From the NCBI GenBank assembly GCA_965243165.1, contig OZ251535.1, positions 2,604,001 through 2,668,000 of the forward strand: a DNA stretch of 64,000 bases, given 5' to 3'. A model generated the notes under the pieces. It was not told the origin of the DNA, searched no databases, and worked only from the letters and a program-made list of their open reading frames with translations. Origin of the DNA: CATQHD01 sp965243165. Its GTDB lineage: Bacteria; Actinomycetota; Acidimicrobiia; Spongiisociales; Spongiisociaceae. This document shows positions 17,453-26,311 of the stretch, piece by piece. A program made the translations under genes and the position numbers. Each line of letters starts with the position of its first letter. Position 1 is the first letter of the stretch.

Positions 17453-17961
17453 ACGACGGCCCTTACTACGACTTCGGCCAGGTGGACCGATTCTTGGCGG
17501 GCGCCGTGGGTGAGCCGGGCGAGCGCACCTTCTACTTCTTCATCGAATCCGGCGGGCTCGGCCACTGGTTCAAATGCGAGAAAGGCCAGGCGGCGGCGCT
17601 CGGAGAACAGGCCCTCGAGCTGTTGAACTCCCTCGAATGGGAAGTAGACGAGGATCAGGTGGGGGAGATTTTGTCAGGGGCGCCGGCCCTGCCCGCCCCT
17701 TCCCCCGGGGACGTGCTCTTCCGCGTCAACACCATCGCCATGCGGATCGATCAAAGGAACCTGCTGACCTTCGTGCTCGGGGGGGACGAGGGCCAAGGGG
17801 CGGCGTTCGTGATCACCGCCGAGCAGCTGCGCGCCATGTCGGTGAAAGCGTTGGAAGCGGTCAATTCCGGACGGGAGGAGTGCCAGAACTGCCTGCTGCC
17901 TATGAACCCACGCGGCCATGAATGCCCTTCCGCCAACGGCCACCGGATGACCGGCGGATGA
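17449..17961 (+). CDS. DUF3090 family protein
   Basis: A 170-residue protein, MNDGPYYDFGQVDRFLAGAV onward, matching the conserved actinobacterial DUF3090 (TIGR03847) family: GERTFYFFIESGG, WFKCEKGQAAALGE and a C-terminal zinc-ribbon-like pair of motifs CQNCLLPMNPRGHEC. Function unknown. It sits between the histidine phosphatase, which it overlaps by four bases, and the SCO1664-family gene, the standard order. Confidence 0.88.
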   Translation: MNDGPYYDFGQVDRFLAGAVGEPGERTFYFFIESGGLGHWFKCEKGQAAALGEQALELLNSLEWEVDEDQVGEILSGAPALPAPSPGDVLFRVNTIAMRIDQRNLLTFVLGGDEGQGAAFVITAEQLRAMSVKALEAVNSGREECQNCLLPMNPRGHECPSANGHRMTGG

Positions 17962-17968
17962 CGGGCGG

Positions 17969-18661
17969 ATGACCGGCCCGCATCCGAAAGTTTGGAAGAT
18001 CACCGAGGTCGTCGGGCAGTTCCGCAACGCCTCCAACGCCGCCCTCCTGGCCGCCACCGATTCGGGCCGGCTGGTGGTCTACAAGCCCGAACAGGGGCAG
18101 CGGCCCCTGTGGGACTTCGACTGCCGGACGCTCCCCGCCCGCGAGGTGCTGACCTTCGAGGTGGCGGAGGCGGCCGGTCTGGCCTGCGTGCCGAGGACCC
18201 TCCCGGCGGACGGGCCCTTCGGGCCGGGGTCGGCCCAGGAGTTCATCGACATCGACCATGAGTTCAACCCCGCCCCCCTCATCGACCACGCCGACCCGGC
18301 GCTCTGGCCGGTGGCCCTCCTCGACCTGATGATCAACAACGCCGACCGCAAGGCCGGACACGTCCTCAACGACCGCTCGGGGCGCCTCTGGAGCATCGAC
18401 CACGGGGTGGCCTTCCACACCGACCCCAAACTCCGCACCGTCATGTGGGGTTTCTCCGGCCAAACCCTCCCCGCCGGCGCAGCGGCGGCCCTGCGCCGTC
18501 TCGAAACGGCCCTCGAGAACGGCCTGTGGGACCGAGCGGCGGCGCTCCTGAGCGAACCAGAAGCCGACGCCCTGGCCGAACGGGTAGAGCGCCTGGCGGC
18601 CGACCCCGTACACCCCTTCCCGCCCACCGACCGGCCGCCCCTCCCCTGGCCCCTCTGGTAA
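17969..18661 (+). CDS. SCO1664-family protein (PI3/4-kinase-like fold)
   Basis: A 230-residue protein with kinase-like segments: LVVYKPEQGQRPLWDFDCRT (nucleotide-binding lysine region), VLTFEVAEAAGL, LDLMINNADRKAGHVL (catalytic-loop-like NNxDRxxxH) and LWSIDHGVAFH (DxG-like). These are the marks of the TIGR03843/SCO1664 family. It is the third member of the actinobacterial trio and is probably co-transcribed with the preceding genes. The substrate is not known. Confidence 0.85.
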   Translation: MTGPHPKVWKITEVVGQFRNASNAALLAATDSGRLVVYKPEQGQRPLWDFDCRTLPAREVLTFEVAEAAGLACVPRTLPADGPFGPGSAQEFIDIDHEFNPAPLIDHADPALWPVALLDLMINNADRKAGHVLNDRSGRLWSIDHGVAFHTDPKLRTVMWGFSGQTLPAGAAAALRRLETALENGLWDRAAALLSEPEADALAERVERLAADPVHPFPPTDRPPLPWPLW

Positions 18662-18773
18662 CGGAGCTTCTTCTCTCGGACGCCTTACAGGGATTCCGAA
18701 GGCGCGGCCTCTTCCGTCTAGGATGTCGGCCGATCGCTTCCTTGAATCCGCACAGAACTGCTGAGGAGCCTCC

Positions 18774-19766
18774 ATGACCCGATTCGCTTATTTCTGCGGC
18801 CACGAGCAGTGGCACCCCGAGCAGCTGGTCCGGCACGCCGAGCTGGCGGAGGAGGCCGGGTTCGACATGCTGGTGGTGTCCGAGCACTTCCATCCCTGGG
18901 TGGACGACGCCTCGGCCTCCGGGTTCGCCTACGCCACGATCGCGGCGATGGCCCAAGCCACGGAGCGGGTGGAGTTCGCCACCGGGGTGACCACCCCCCT
19001 GTGGCGGTTCCATCCGGCGGTCGCCGCCCAGGCCGCCGCCACCCTCGACCGGCTGAGCGGCGGGCGGTTCACCCTGGGGGTGGGCACGGGGGAGAACATC
19101 AACGAGGGGCCGCTGGGCTACCGCTTCCCCAAATATGCGGAGCGGGCGGCCCGGATGAACGAGGCGCTCGAGATCATGCGGCGGCTGCTGGACGGCGAGA
19201 AGCTCACCTACGAGGGTGAGTACTACACCACCGACCGGGCGAAGCTGTATTCGCCTCCGGCTTCCAGGGTGCCGATCCTGCTGGCGGCGGGCGGCCCCAA
19301 GTCGGCCCGGCTGGCGGGGCGGAAAGCCGACGGGGTGATCGTGTCGGTCAAGGACCCGGCGGACGCCGTCGAGCGGGTGATCGGGCCGGTGCGGGAGGAG
19401 GCCGCCGCCCACGGCCGGCCCGCGCCGATGGTGCTCACCTCCCGGTGGGCGCTCTTGGCCGGAGACGAAGACGAAGCCTGGCGGGCCTTGTTCTCCTGGC
19501 GAGGGCTGCGGGCGCCGGGCCGGCTGGAGGCGGTGGACCCGATGACGCTGCGGGAGAGGGCCGACGCCCTGCCCCGCGGCGATGTGCTGGGCCGGTACGC
19601 CCGCGCCGCCGAGGCAGCGCAGATCGTCGACCTCTACCTGCCGCTGATCGAGGACATCGGCGCCGACGTGGTAACCATCCAGATGGCCGCCGTCGACCAA
19701 GAAGCCCTGATAGAGCTGCTGGGCAGAGAGGTGCTTCCCGCTCTGCGGGAAGCTGCGGACGCATAA
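18774..19766 (+). CDS. F420-dependent LLM-class oxidoreductase (G6PD-like family)
   Basis: Luciferase-like TIM-barrel enzyme of 330 residues that probably uses coenzyme F420. Signatures are MTRFAYFCGHEQWHPEQLVR, FDMLVVSEHFHPW, TGVTTPLWRFHPAVAAQAAA, LSGGRFTLGVGTGENINE and PILLAAGGPKSARLAG, which resemble F420-dependent glucose-6-phosphate dehydrogenases and the TIGR03557 group. The substrate cannot be assigned from sequence alone. A GAGGAG ribosome site precedes the ATG. The gene appears monocistronic. Confidence 0.85.
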   Translation: MTRFAYFCGHEQWHPEQLVRHAELAEEAGFDMLVVSEHFHPWVDDASASGFAYATIAAMAQATERVEFATGVTTPLWRFHPAVAAQAAATLDRLSGGRFTLGVGTGENINEGPLGYRFPKYAERAARMNEALEIMRRLLDGEKLTYEGEYYTTDRAKLYSPPASRVPILLAAGGPKSARLAGRKADGVIVSVKDPADAVERVIGPVREEAAAHGRPAPMVLTSRWALLAGDEDEAWRALFSWRGLRAPGRLEAVDPMTLRERADALPRGDVLGRYARAAEAAQIVDLYLPLIEDIGADVVTIQMAAVDQEALIELLGREVLPALREAADA

Positions 19767-19846
19767 CCCCGGCCTCACCTGTCACACCCACCCGTTACCT
19801 TTGACCCTGCGGGCGGACGCCCGGCCCGGAGAAACAGGAGCGGCAG

Positions 19847-21934
19847 ATGACCTACGACCCTCACCTGGCGCATCGACTGCTGCGCCGGGGAACAGGCGAC
19901 CCGAACAGCGAATTCCGGGATCCGCAGGAGGAGACCATCCGATACCTGGTGGGCGGCCGCGGGCGGAGACGGTTGCTGCTGGTACAGAAAACCGGGTGGG
20001 GCAAGAGCTTCGTCTACTTCATCGCCGCCAAGCTCCTGCGGCTGCTCGGGAGGGGCCCGGTCGTGCTGATATCACCGCTGCTGGCCCTGATGCGCAACCA
20101 GATCGCCATGGCCGAGCGGCTCGGCGTGCGGGCCGGCGCCATCAACTCCAGCAACAGGGAGGAGTGGGACTCCGTCATCGAACGGTTGGCCGGCGGTCGA
20201 ATCGACATCCTGCTGGCGGCGCCCGAAAGGCTCGCGAACGATGAGTTCATGTCGAACACATATGCTCGTTACCTGAGCCGGCCGGGCATGTGGGTGATTG
20301 ACGAGGCGCATTGCATATCCGACTGGGGGCACGACTTCAGGCCCGACTACCGCCGGATAGAAAGCCTGGTCAGGAATCTGCCCGGCAACGTTCCGCTGCT
20401 GGCAACCACCGCCACCGCCAACGACCGGGTGGTCGAGGACCTGGAAGAGGTGTTGGGTCCGGGTCTGAAGGTGGTGAGGGGCGGACTCGCCCGTCCTTCC
20501 CTGCTGCTGCAAACAATTGAGATGCCTTCATCACGCGACCGGCTGGCCTGGCTGGCCGATAAGTTGCCGAGGCTGGAGGGCAGCGGCATCATCTACACGC
20601 TGACCATCGCGGATGCGGAACGGGCGGCGCGTTGGCTGCAAAGCCGAGGGCTGAATGTCTGCGCCTATACGGGGTCTACCGATCCGGAGGAACGGCTGCA
20701 TCTGGAGGAGGCGCTGATCGGCAACCAAGTCAAAGCCTTGGCGGCGACCTCCGCTCTGGGGATGGGTTTCGACAAACCGGATCTGGGGTTCGTCATCCAC
20801 TATCAGGCGCCGGGGTCGGTGATCGCCTATTACCAGCAGGTAGGCCGGGCGGGCCGAGGCATAGGCGGGGCCTATGGGGTGCTGCTGGCGGGCTTGGAAG
20901 ATCAAAGGATCATAGACCACTTTCGTGAATCCGCCTTCCCTGCCCGCGTCGAAGTTCGAGAAGTCCTCGCTGCTCTTCAAAAGGCCGCGGGCGGGCTTTC
21001 GTTGAACAGACTGCAAGAAGAAGTCAACATGAAGCAAAATCGTTTGCAGCAAACGCTCAAGTTGTTGGAGCTGGAAACCCCGGCCCCCTTGGTCAAAAAC
21101 GGACCGGTCTATCAGCTGACCCCTGCCCGGCTGAGCGAAGGTTTCTGGGAGCGGGTGGAACGCCTGACGGAACTCCGTATCGAAGAACAGAACGAAATGC
21201 GGGAATACATCGGTCTTTCATCTGGTCACATGGAGTTTCTGATCGAGGCTCTCAACGGTGCACATACAGAAAGGGCCGACACCCATGATCTGACGCCCCT
21301 GCCCGTCGATGCGCCCCGCGTCCTGAAGACGGCGGCGGAAGATTTTCTGGGTCGGGACTGTTTCCGGTTGGAGCCGCGCAAACAATGGCCGCCGGGCGGC
21401 ATGCCCTGCTACGGCGTCAGCGGCCGCATCGACGAAGAACACCGCTGCCTGGACGGAAGGGCGTTGTGCATGTGGGGCAGCGGCGCCCTCGGCCGGCTGG
21501 TCGAACAAGGGAAGTACCAAACAGAACATTTCTCCGACGAATTGGTGAAAGCCTGCACGGATCTGTTGCGAGAATGGGATCCGGAGCCGCCGCCGAGGTG
21601 GGTTACCTGTGTACCGTCGCGTCATCATCCGAAACTGGTGCCCGAATTCGCTGAACGGCTGGCCGACGGACTCGGACTTCCATTCCGTAAGGTCCTGGAA
21701 GACACGGGCCGGGACCGGGGCAGACAGAGGCGAATGAACAACAGCATCTGGGCGGCCCGCAACATCGACGGGGCGTTTCGCGTCGTTGCCCGACTCCATG
21801 GATGGGGGCCGGTACTGTTGGTGGACGACATGGTGAGCTCGAGATGGACGATGACGGCGTGCGCATGGATGCTCCGCAAACAGGGCAGCGGAGAGGTGCT
21901 GCCGTTGGCGCTGGCAAAGGCATCGGCGTCGTGA
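19847..21934 (+). CDS. RecQ-like helicase fused to a phosphoribosyltransferase domain
   Basis: A 695-residue fusion. Residues ~15-370 are a RecQ-type superfamily 2 helicase: QKTGWGKSFVYF (motif I), ISPLLALMRNQ, WVIDEAHCISDWGHDFRPDY (DEAH and RecQ loop), LLATTATAND, and YYQQVGRAGRG (motif VI). A winged-helix-like middle follows. Residues ~590-695 are a type I phosphoribosyltransferase: WVTCVPSRHHPKL, and the PRPP loop VLLVDDMVSSRWTMTACAWM, like ComF. The gene is coupled to a DprA-like gene by a GTGA overlap. PRTase plus DprA pairs are known in the ShosTA defence module; this looks like a RecQ-fused relative (inference). Confidence 0.88.
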   Translation: MTYDPHLAHRLLRRGTGDPNSEFRDPQEETIRYLVGGRGRRRLLLVQKTGWGKSFVYFIAAKLLRLLGRGPVVLISPLLALMRNQIAMAERLGVRAGAINSSNREEWDSVIERLAGGRIDILLAAPERLANDEFMSNTYARYLSRPGMWVIDEAHCISDWGHDFRPDYRRIESLVRNLPGNVPLLATTATANDRVVEDLEEVLGPGLKVVRGGLARPSLLLQTIEMPSSRDRLAWLADKLPRLEGSGIIYTLTIADAERAARWLQSRGLNVCAYTGSTDPEERLHLEEALIGNQVKALAATSALGMGFDKPDLGFVIHYQAPGSVIAYYQQVGRAGRGIGGAYGVLLAGLEDQRIIDHFRESAFPARVEVREVLAALQKAAGGLSLNRLQEEVNMKQNRLQQTLKLLELETPAPLVKNGPVYQLTPARLSEGFWERVERLTELRIEEQNEMREYIGLSSGHMEFLIEALNGAHTERADTHDLTPLPVDAPRVLKTAAEDFLGRDCFRLEPRKQWPPGGMPCYGVSGRIDEEHRCLDGRALCMWGSGALGRLVEQGKYQTEHFSDELVKACTDLLREWDPEPPPRWVTCVPSRHHPKLVPEFAERLADGLGLPFRKVLEDTGRDRGRQRRMNNSIWAARNIDGAFRVVARLHGWGPVLLVDDMVSSRWTMTACAWMLRKQGSGEVLPLALAKASAS

Positions 21935-22968
21935 ACCGGGCTGTCTCCTCCGACACGCAGGCTGTTCTGCTGCTCACCGCTCCGATGAACGTCGGCAGGA
22001 ACCGCGACGAGAGCGGACTTCTGGGAAAGCGTGATTTCCAGAAGTTGGTGAAGCATCTGAAGGGCTTGGACCGGAACCGCAGCCCCGCCGATCTTCTCGA
22101 CGGAGACCTCGCGGAGGTTCTCGGCAAAGACCCGCCCGTCGGCCTCCGCGCGGTCGAGGAACTGCTGCGCCGGGGCGGCCGCCTGGCGCAGGCGGTCGAT
22201 CATTGGCACACGCGGGCTATCTGGGTGATCAGCCGGTACGACGAGGGGTATCCGCATCGGTTCGAGACGCGCCTGGCCGGCGCCGCTCCGCTGCTCTTGT
22301 ACGGGTGCGGCGACAGGTCCCTGCTCGATGAAGGCGGGCTGGCGGTGGTGGGGCCCCGCAACGCGGACGACGAAGCGCTCGACTTCGCCCGGCGGGCGGG
22401 CAAACTCGCGGCGAGGAGCGGGCGCACGGTGGTGTCCGGCGCGGCGCGCGGGGTGGACCGAGCGGCGATGACCGGCGCCCTGGAAGCGGGGGGGCGGGCG
22501 GTGGGCGTGGTTGCGAACGGCCTCGAAAAGCAGATCATGACCCGCGATTGCCGGAACTGGATCGCCGAGGGGCAGCTGTTGATGGCCTCGCCCTACGACC
22601 CCCGGTCCGGGTTCGCCCGCGGGGCGGCCATGGGGCGCAACAAGCTGATCTACAACCTGGCCGACGCGGCCTTGGTGGTGGAGGCCGACCCCGAGCGGGG
22701 TGGAACCAGGGCGGGCGCGATCGGCCAACTCAGAGCCAACGAGAAGCAACCCGACCGGATGATCCCGGTATACGTGCGGAACAGGCCTATCCCCGACGGC
22801 CTCGAAGCTCTGAAGGACGAAGGAGCGCTGGTCTGGCCCGACCCGGATACGGCCGACGGCCTGAAAGCTCTGCTGAACAGGGCCCCGCCCGATCCTCCGC
22901 CGCCCGATGCCAAAAAGACTCTGTTCGACATGGAGGCCGCAACACCGGCCCAGACCGGCGCGGGCTGA
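21931..22968 (+). CDS. DprA/Smf-like DNA-processing protein, partner of RecQ-PRTase
   Basis: A 345-residue protein with a Rossmann-like DprA core: LAVVGPRNADDEALDFARRA, TVVSGAARGVDRAAMTGALE (canonical SGxAxGID) and FARGAAMGRNKLIYNLADAA (canonical RNRxIAGLS). The N-terminal ~120 residues form a divergent helical part (VLLLTAPMNVGRNRDESGLL). The start is GTG 21931, overlapping the helicase stop. Two-gene coupling with a PRTase-bearing partner favours a defence or mobile-element role over natural transformation; this is inference. Confidence 0.85.
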   Translation: MNRAVSSDTQAVLLLTAPMNVGRNRDESGLLGKRDFQKLVKHLKGLDRNRSPADLLDGDLAEVLGKDPPVGLRAVEELLRRGGRLAQAVDHWHTRAIWVISRYDEGYPHRFETRLAGAAPLLLYGCGDRSLLDEGGLAVVGPRNADDEALDFARRAGKLAARSGRTVVSGAARGVDRAAMTGALEAGGRAVGVVANGLEKQIMTRDCRNWIAEGQLLMASPYDPRSGFARGAAMGRNKLIYNLADAALVVEADPERGGTRAGAIGQLRANEKQPDRMIPVYVRNRPIPDGLEALKDEGALVWPDPDTADGLKALLNRAPPDPPPPDAKKTLFDMEAATPAQTGAG

Positions 22969-23112
22969 AGAAATCCGGCGCTTCGGAAAATGAGGGGGAG
23001 CTGGGCGGGGCGGCGGGCGGGTCTCTGCTTCCGAGGTCCGCCGGGGGCAGGTTTCTTTGGATTTTAGAAGAATCTGGGACAATTGGGAATATTACTAGTC
23101 ACAGGGATGTTG

Positions 23113-23118
23113 TATAAT
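23113..23118 (+). promoter_or_regulatory. TATAAT -10 box of a leaderless gene
   Basis: A perfect TATAAT lies six bases before the ATG at 23125 inside a locally AT-rich stretch (23040-23130). Transcription from this box would start at or next to the ATG, so the mRNA is probably leaderless. No good -35 box is seen. Confidence 0.6.
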
Positions 23119-23124
23119 GTAGAT

Positions 23125-24710
23125 ATGTTCGATTTCATGGCCGACCGAGCCCCCGACGAAGACTTCACCGTCGAGGCCGACCCCGCCCTCGAAGCAGACA
23201 CCCCCGCCCTCGAGGCAGACGAAGCCGAGGGCGGGGAGCGCCCCGCGTGGCTCCAAGCCCACATGAGCGAATACCAGAAACAACGCCAGAACGTCTACGA
23301 CCGCACCCTGCGGCTCCTGCGCCGGGGGAACTCCTTCACCGAAAGCTTCGACGACCACCGCGAGAAAGAAACCGCCAAAGCCGAAGCCGGCCTCGTCCGA
23401 GCCCAAGCCGGAATCAGCCGCGCCCGGGGCGACCAGCTCTACTGGATACAGGGCCTGTTCCTCTTCGACGGCGCCCGCCGAGCCGGATACGCCAGCCGGG
23501 TGGACCTCACCGCCGCGATGATGGACGTCCACCGCACCACGGCCAAGAACCTGGTCTACCTGGCCGACCGCATAGACGAGAGCACGGTCAACGCTATCCG
23601 CAAGGGGCGGCTGTCGTATGTGCGGGTGCTGGAAGAGACCCGCCTCCGCGAAGCCGGCGCAACGCCCGAACAAATCCAAGCGACCCGCCGCCTCGACCTG
23701 GGGCGGGTGAAGCGCTTCCTGGCGAAGCTCCGGAAGATGACCCGCACCGACGAGAAACGCATCTTCGAAGGCCAATACATCAGCTTTCAGCCGTCTCTGG
23801 ACGAAAGCCACTACCGGGTAGCGGGGCAGCTGGGCGGCTACGAAGGCGAAATCTGCCGCCAAGCCCTCCAACAACGCGCGGAGCGGATCACTCCCCCCGC
23901 CAACGACAACGACGAAGACGAGGTGCGGCCGGACGCCGGGCTGCGGAGGGCGTTGGCTCTAACCTCGATGTGCCAGGACGAACTCGACCAAACCACCGAC
24001 CATCCCCACCCCGGCGGTCAGGCGGGCACAGCCGAGGACTTGGCGGCGCGGGTGGAAGACTTGGCCGCCTGGGAACAGCAGCGGGCCGACCACACCGCCC
24101 ACGAAGAAGAGGCCGAACAGCCCGAAGGTGAGGCTGACCACGCCGACGAGACCGACCGCACCATCCGCCGAGAACACATCGACGACATCCTCCACACCGC
24201 CCGCCGAGCCGCCGGCCGGAACCGCCGCCAACCCCTGCTCATGGTCGTCGCCGACCAGTTGCTGGCCGAACAATCAGGCTATGAGCAAGGGGTGAACATC
24301 CTGGGCGGACCCCGAGTGGGGCCCGACACCATCGACCTCATCCACTGCACCGGCCGCGCCGAACATCACACCATCACCGAAGGCGGCATCACAGCCGAGG
24401 AACCAAACAACAGATCCGGCCCGGTCTGCGAAGAGCTGTCCTCGCCCGGGACGACGGATGCGTCATCGACGGATGCACCAACACCCACCGCCTCGAAGTC
24501 CACCACGTCGTCCCCCTCTCCCAAGGAGGAACCCACCGAGCGGACAACCTGGCGGCGCTCTGTTGGTATCACCATCACGTTGCTGTCCACCGCCACGGAC
24601 TCCAACTCGACCCCCGCTCACCGCCCCGCCGGCGAAGACTCATCCGGCCCCGCCCCACCCGCCGGAAACACCCCCCTCCCCAGTTGCGCGCCCTCCTCAC
24701 AACCGGATGA
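23125..24710 (+). pseudogene. DUF222/HNH endonuclease family gene with a frameshift before the HNH motif
   Basis: The N-terminal ~420 residues read in one frame: an acidic start (MFDFMADRAPDED), then helical DUF222/13E12-like segments (ARRAGYASRVDLTAAMMDVH, RKGRLSYVRVLEETRLREAG). Near 24380-24425 the family reading shifts to another frame, which reads GLRRAVLARDDGCVIDGC, then LEVHHVVPLSQGG and ADNLAALCWYHHH, the full HNH site, and ends at 24710. In the first frame the HNH part is lost and translation runs on to 24837. One base deletion, or a two-base insertion, explains it. Either a decayed gene or a sequencing error. Confidence 0.75.
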
Positions 24711-24799
24711 CCCAAGCCGGACGGGCCCGGCTCGGCCTTACCCGGCCCGGACTCACTCACTCTTCCCAGCCCTCCCCCTGAAATCCGAAGAGCCGGAAA

Positions 24800-25681
24800 T
24801 CAACCCTCGGGCAGGCGGGCCGGCCAGTCGTCTTTGAGGAGGCGGGAAAGGGCCCGGTCGGCCAGGATGCGGCCGCCGGTCTGGCACTCGGCGCAGTAGT
24901 TGGTCTCGTTGGAGGCGTAGACGATCCTCCTGACCGGTTGCCCGCACACCGGGCACGGCTGCTTGTACTTGCCGTGGACGGCCATCTCGGGGCGGAAGGC
25001 GGTCACCTTTCGGGGGAACCCCTCCCCCGCCTCTTCCCGCAGGAGCTCGATCCACTCCGCCAAGGAGCTTCTGACCGCCTCGTACAGGCGGGCGGCCTCC
25101 TCCTCGGTGAGGCGGCCGGTGAGCTGCACCGGGGACAACCTGGCCCGGTGGAGGATTTCGTCGGAGTAGGCGTTGCCGATTCCCGAGAACAGGCGGGGGT
25201 CGGTGAGCGCCCGCTTGAGGGTGCGGTTGACGCCGGCCAGCACGGCCGCGAAGGCGGGGAAGTCCACCTCCAAGGGCTCTGCTCCGCCCCGATCGTGAAC
25301 CGACAGGCCCTCTTCGCCCCGGTGGATATGGAGGGACGCCCGTTTCTTGCTGCCCTGCTCGGTCAACACCAAGGTTCCGTTCGGGAAGTCGAAGGCGGCG
25401 TGGCCCGTCTTCTTGGGGACGGCCGCGCCCCGTTTCCGCCAGTGGAAGCGGCCGGCGATCATGAGGTGGAACACCATGAACAAGCCGTCCTCCAGCTCCC
25501 AGACGAGGCGTTTGCCCATCCGCCGGAACCCGGCCACCCGCTTGCCTTCGACCCCGCCGATCGGAGGGTCGTAGGTGCGGAGCAGCGAAACGGACGACAA
25601 CCGCACCCGTTCCAGTACCCGGCCGCCTATGAAGCGCTCCAGCGCCTCCAGGTAGACCACCACATCGGGAAGCTCAGGCAT
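24800..25681 (-). CDS. Formamidopyrimidine-DNA glycosylase family protein (Fpg/Nei)
   Basis: Base-excision repair glycosylase/lyase. MPELPDVVVYLEALERFIGG provides catalytic Pro2 and the PELP motif (Glu6 of canonical PELPEV is Asp), which fixes the start at 25681. The helix-two-turn-helix region is DPRLFSGIGNAYSDEILHRA, and the C-terminal zinc finger is CPVCGQPVRRI with NYCAECQTGGR. 293 residues. The PELPD subgroup differs from housekeeping MutM, so substrate preference is open. Confidence 0.88.
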   Translation of the reverse strand: MPELPDVVVYLEALERFIGGRVLERVRLSSVSLLRTYDPPIGGVEGKRVAGFRRMGKRLVWELEDGLFMVFHLMIAGRFHWRKRGAAVPKKTGHAAFDFPNGTLVLTEQGSKKRASLHIHRGEEGLSVHDRGGAEPLEVDFPAFAAVLAGVNRTLKRALTDPRLFSGIGNAYSDEILHRARLSPVQLTGRLTEEEAARLYEAVRSSLAEWIELLREEAGEGFPRKVTAFRPEMAVHGKYKQPCPVCGQPVRRIVYASNETNYCAECQTGGRILADRALSRLLKDDWPARLPEG

Positions 25682-26311
25682 CGCCGTCGAGCCTACGCCC
25701 CCCTGAGCGGAGATCGGCGGGCCGCCTCCGGACGGAAGCCCTTCGCCGCCGGGCCAAGGTTTGCCCCCGACAAGAACCTCGTGCAAGCATGGCTCGAAGC
25801 AATTCCCAACCCAAACGCCCCAAGAACGCGAAAATCGGCCCCACCCCCCGGCTACGCCGGGCCCAGCCCCCGCCTCCACCGCCTTGAACGAAAATCCGCC
25901 GGGCCGCACGAGGCCGCCCCCGGCCGAAGGGCCGGACCGAACGGGATCCGTCTCTGACCGCCGCCCTCTCCAGAACCTCGCGGCGGTGTTTGTGCATCAG
26001 CCCAATAGGTATACCAAATTTCGGAGCGTTCGTCTAGGGGTATGTATGTTCGGGGAACCTTTCGCGGACTCGGCGCTTCGATCCTCGGCCTCACCCGGGA
26101 GGGCCAGATCCGGGAGAGGGCTCGGAAGGGATGCTCATGACGGCCGCCCGCCTCGCCCAACCGCTCAGCTCAGCTGACATGCCTGTCTCGTTGGGGGACG
26201 AGGGCGACCAACCGGGCGCTTGGCCTTGCGGGTCGGGGCTTGCTGAGAAGAGCCTGCTTATACGGCTCGAACAGGGATGTGTGCAACCCCCGATCCCTTG
26301 GAACTGCTCGT
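25682..26311. other. Long spacer with composite repeat
   Basis: 630 bases without a credible gene, between the 5' side of the glycosylase gene and the 3' end of pnp. The composite repeat (25818-26068) fills the middle. 26070-26311 shows a small hairpin (CTCGT/ACGAG near 26190) but no convincing pnp terminator. Confidence 0.5.
25818..26068 (+). repeat. Composite repeat with terminator hairpin, copy 2
   Basis: Same order as 15643-15895: AGAACGCGAAAATCGG, the REP-like core CCCGGCTACGCCGGG (~25848), a ~75-base variable part, then the stem ACCGCCGC (25957-25964) / GCGGCGGT (25980-25987) followed by GTTTGTG, and AGCCCAATAG, TATACCAAATTT and AGGGGTATG. The variable middle differs between copies while both ends are conserved. 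Confidence 0.65.
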
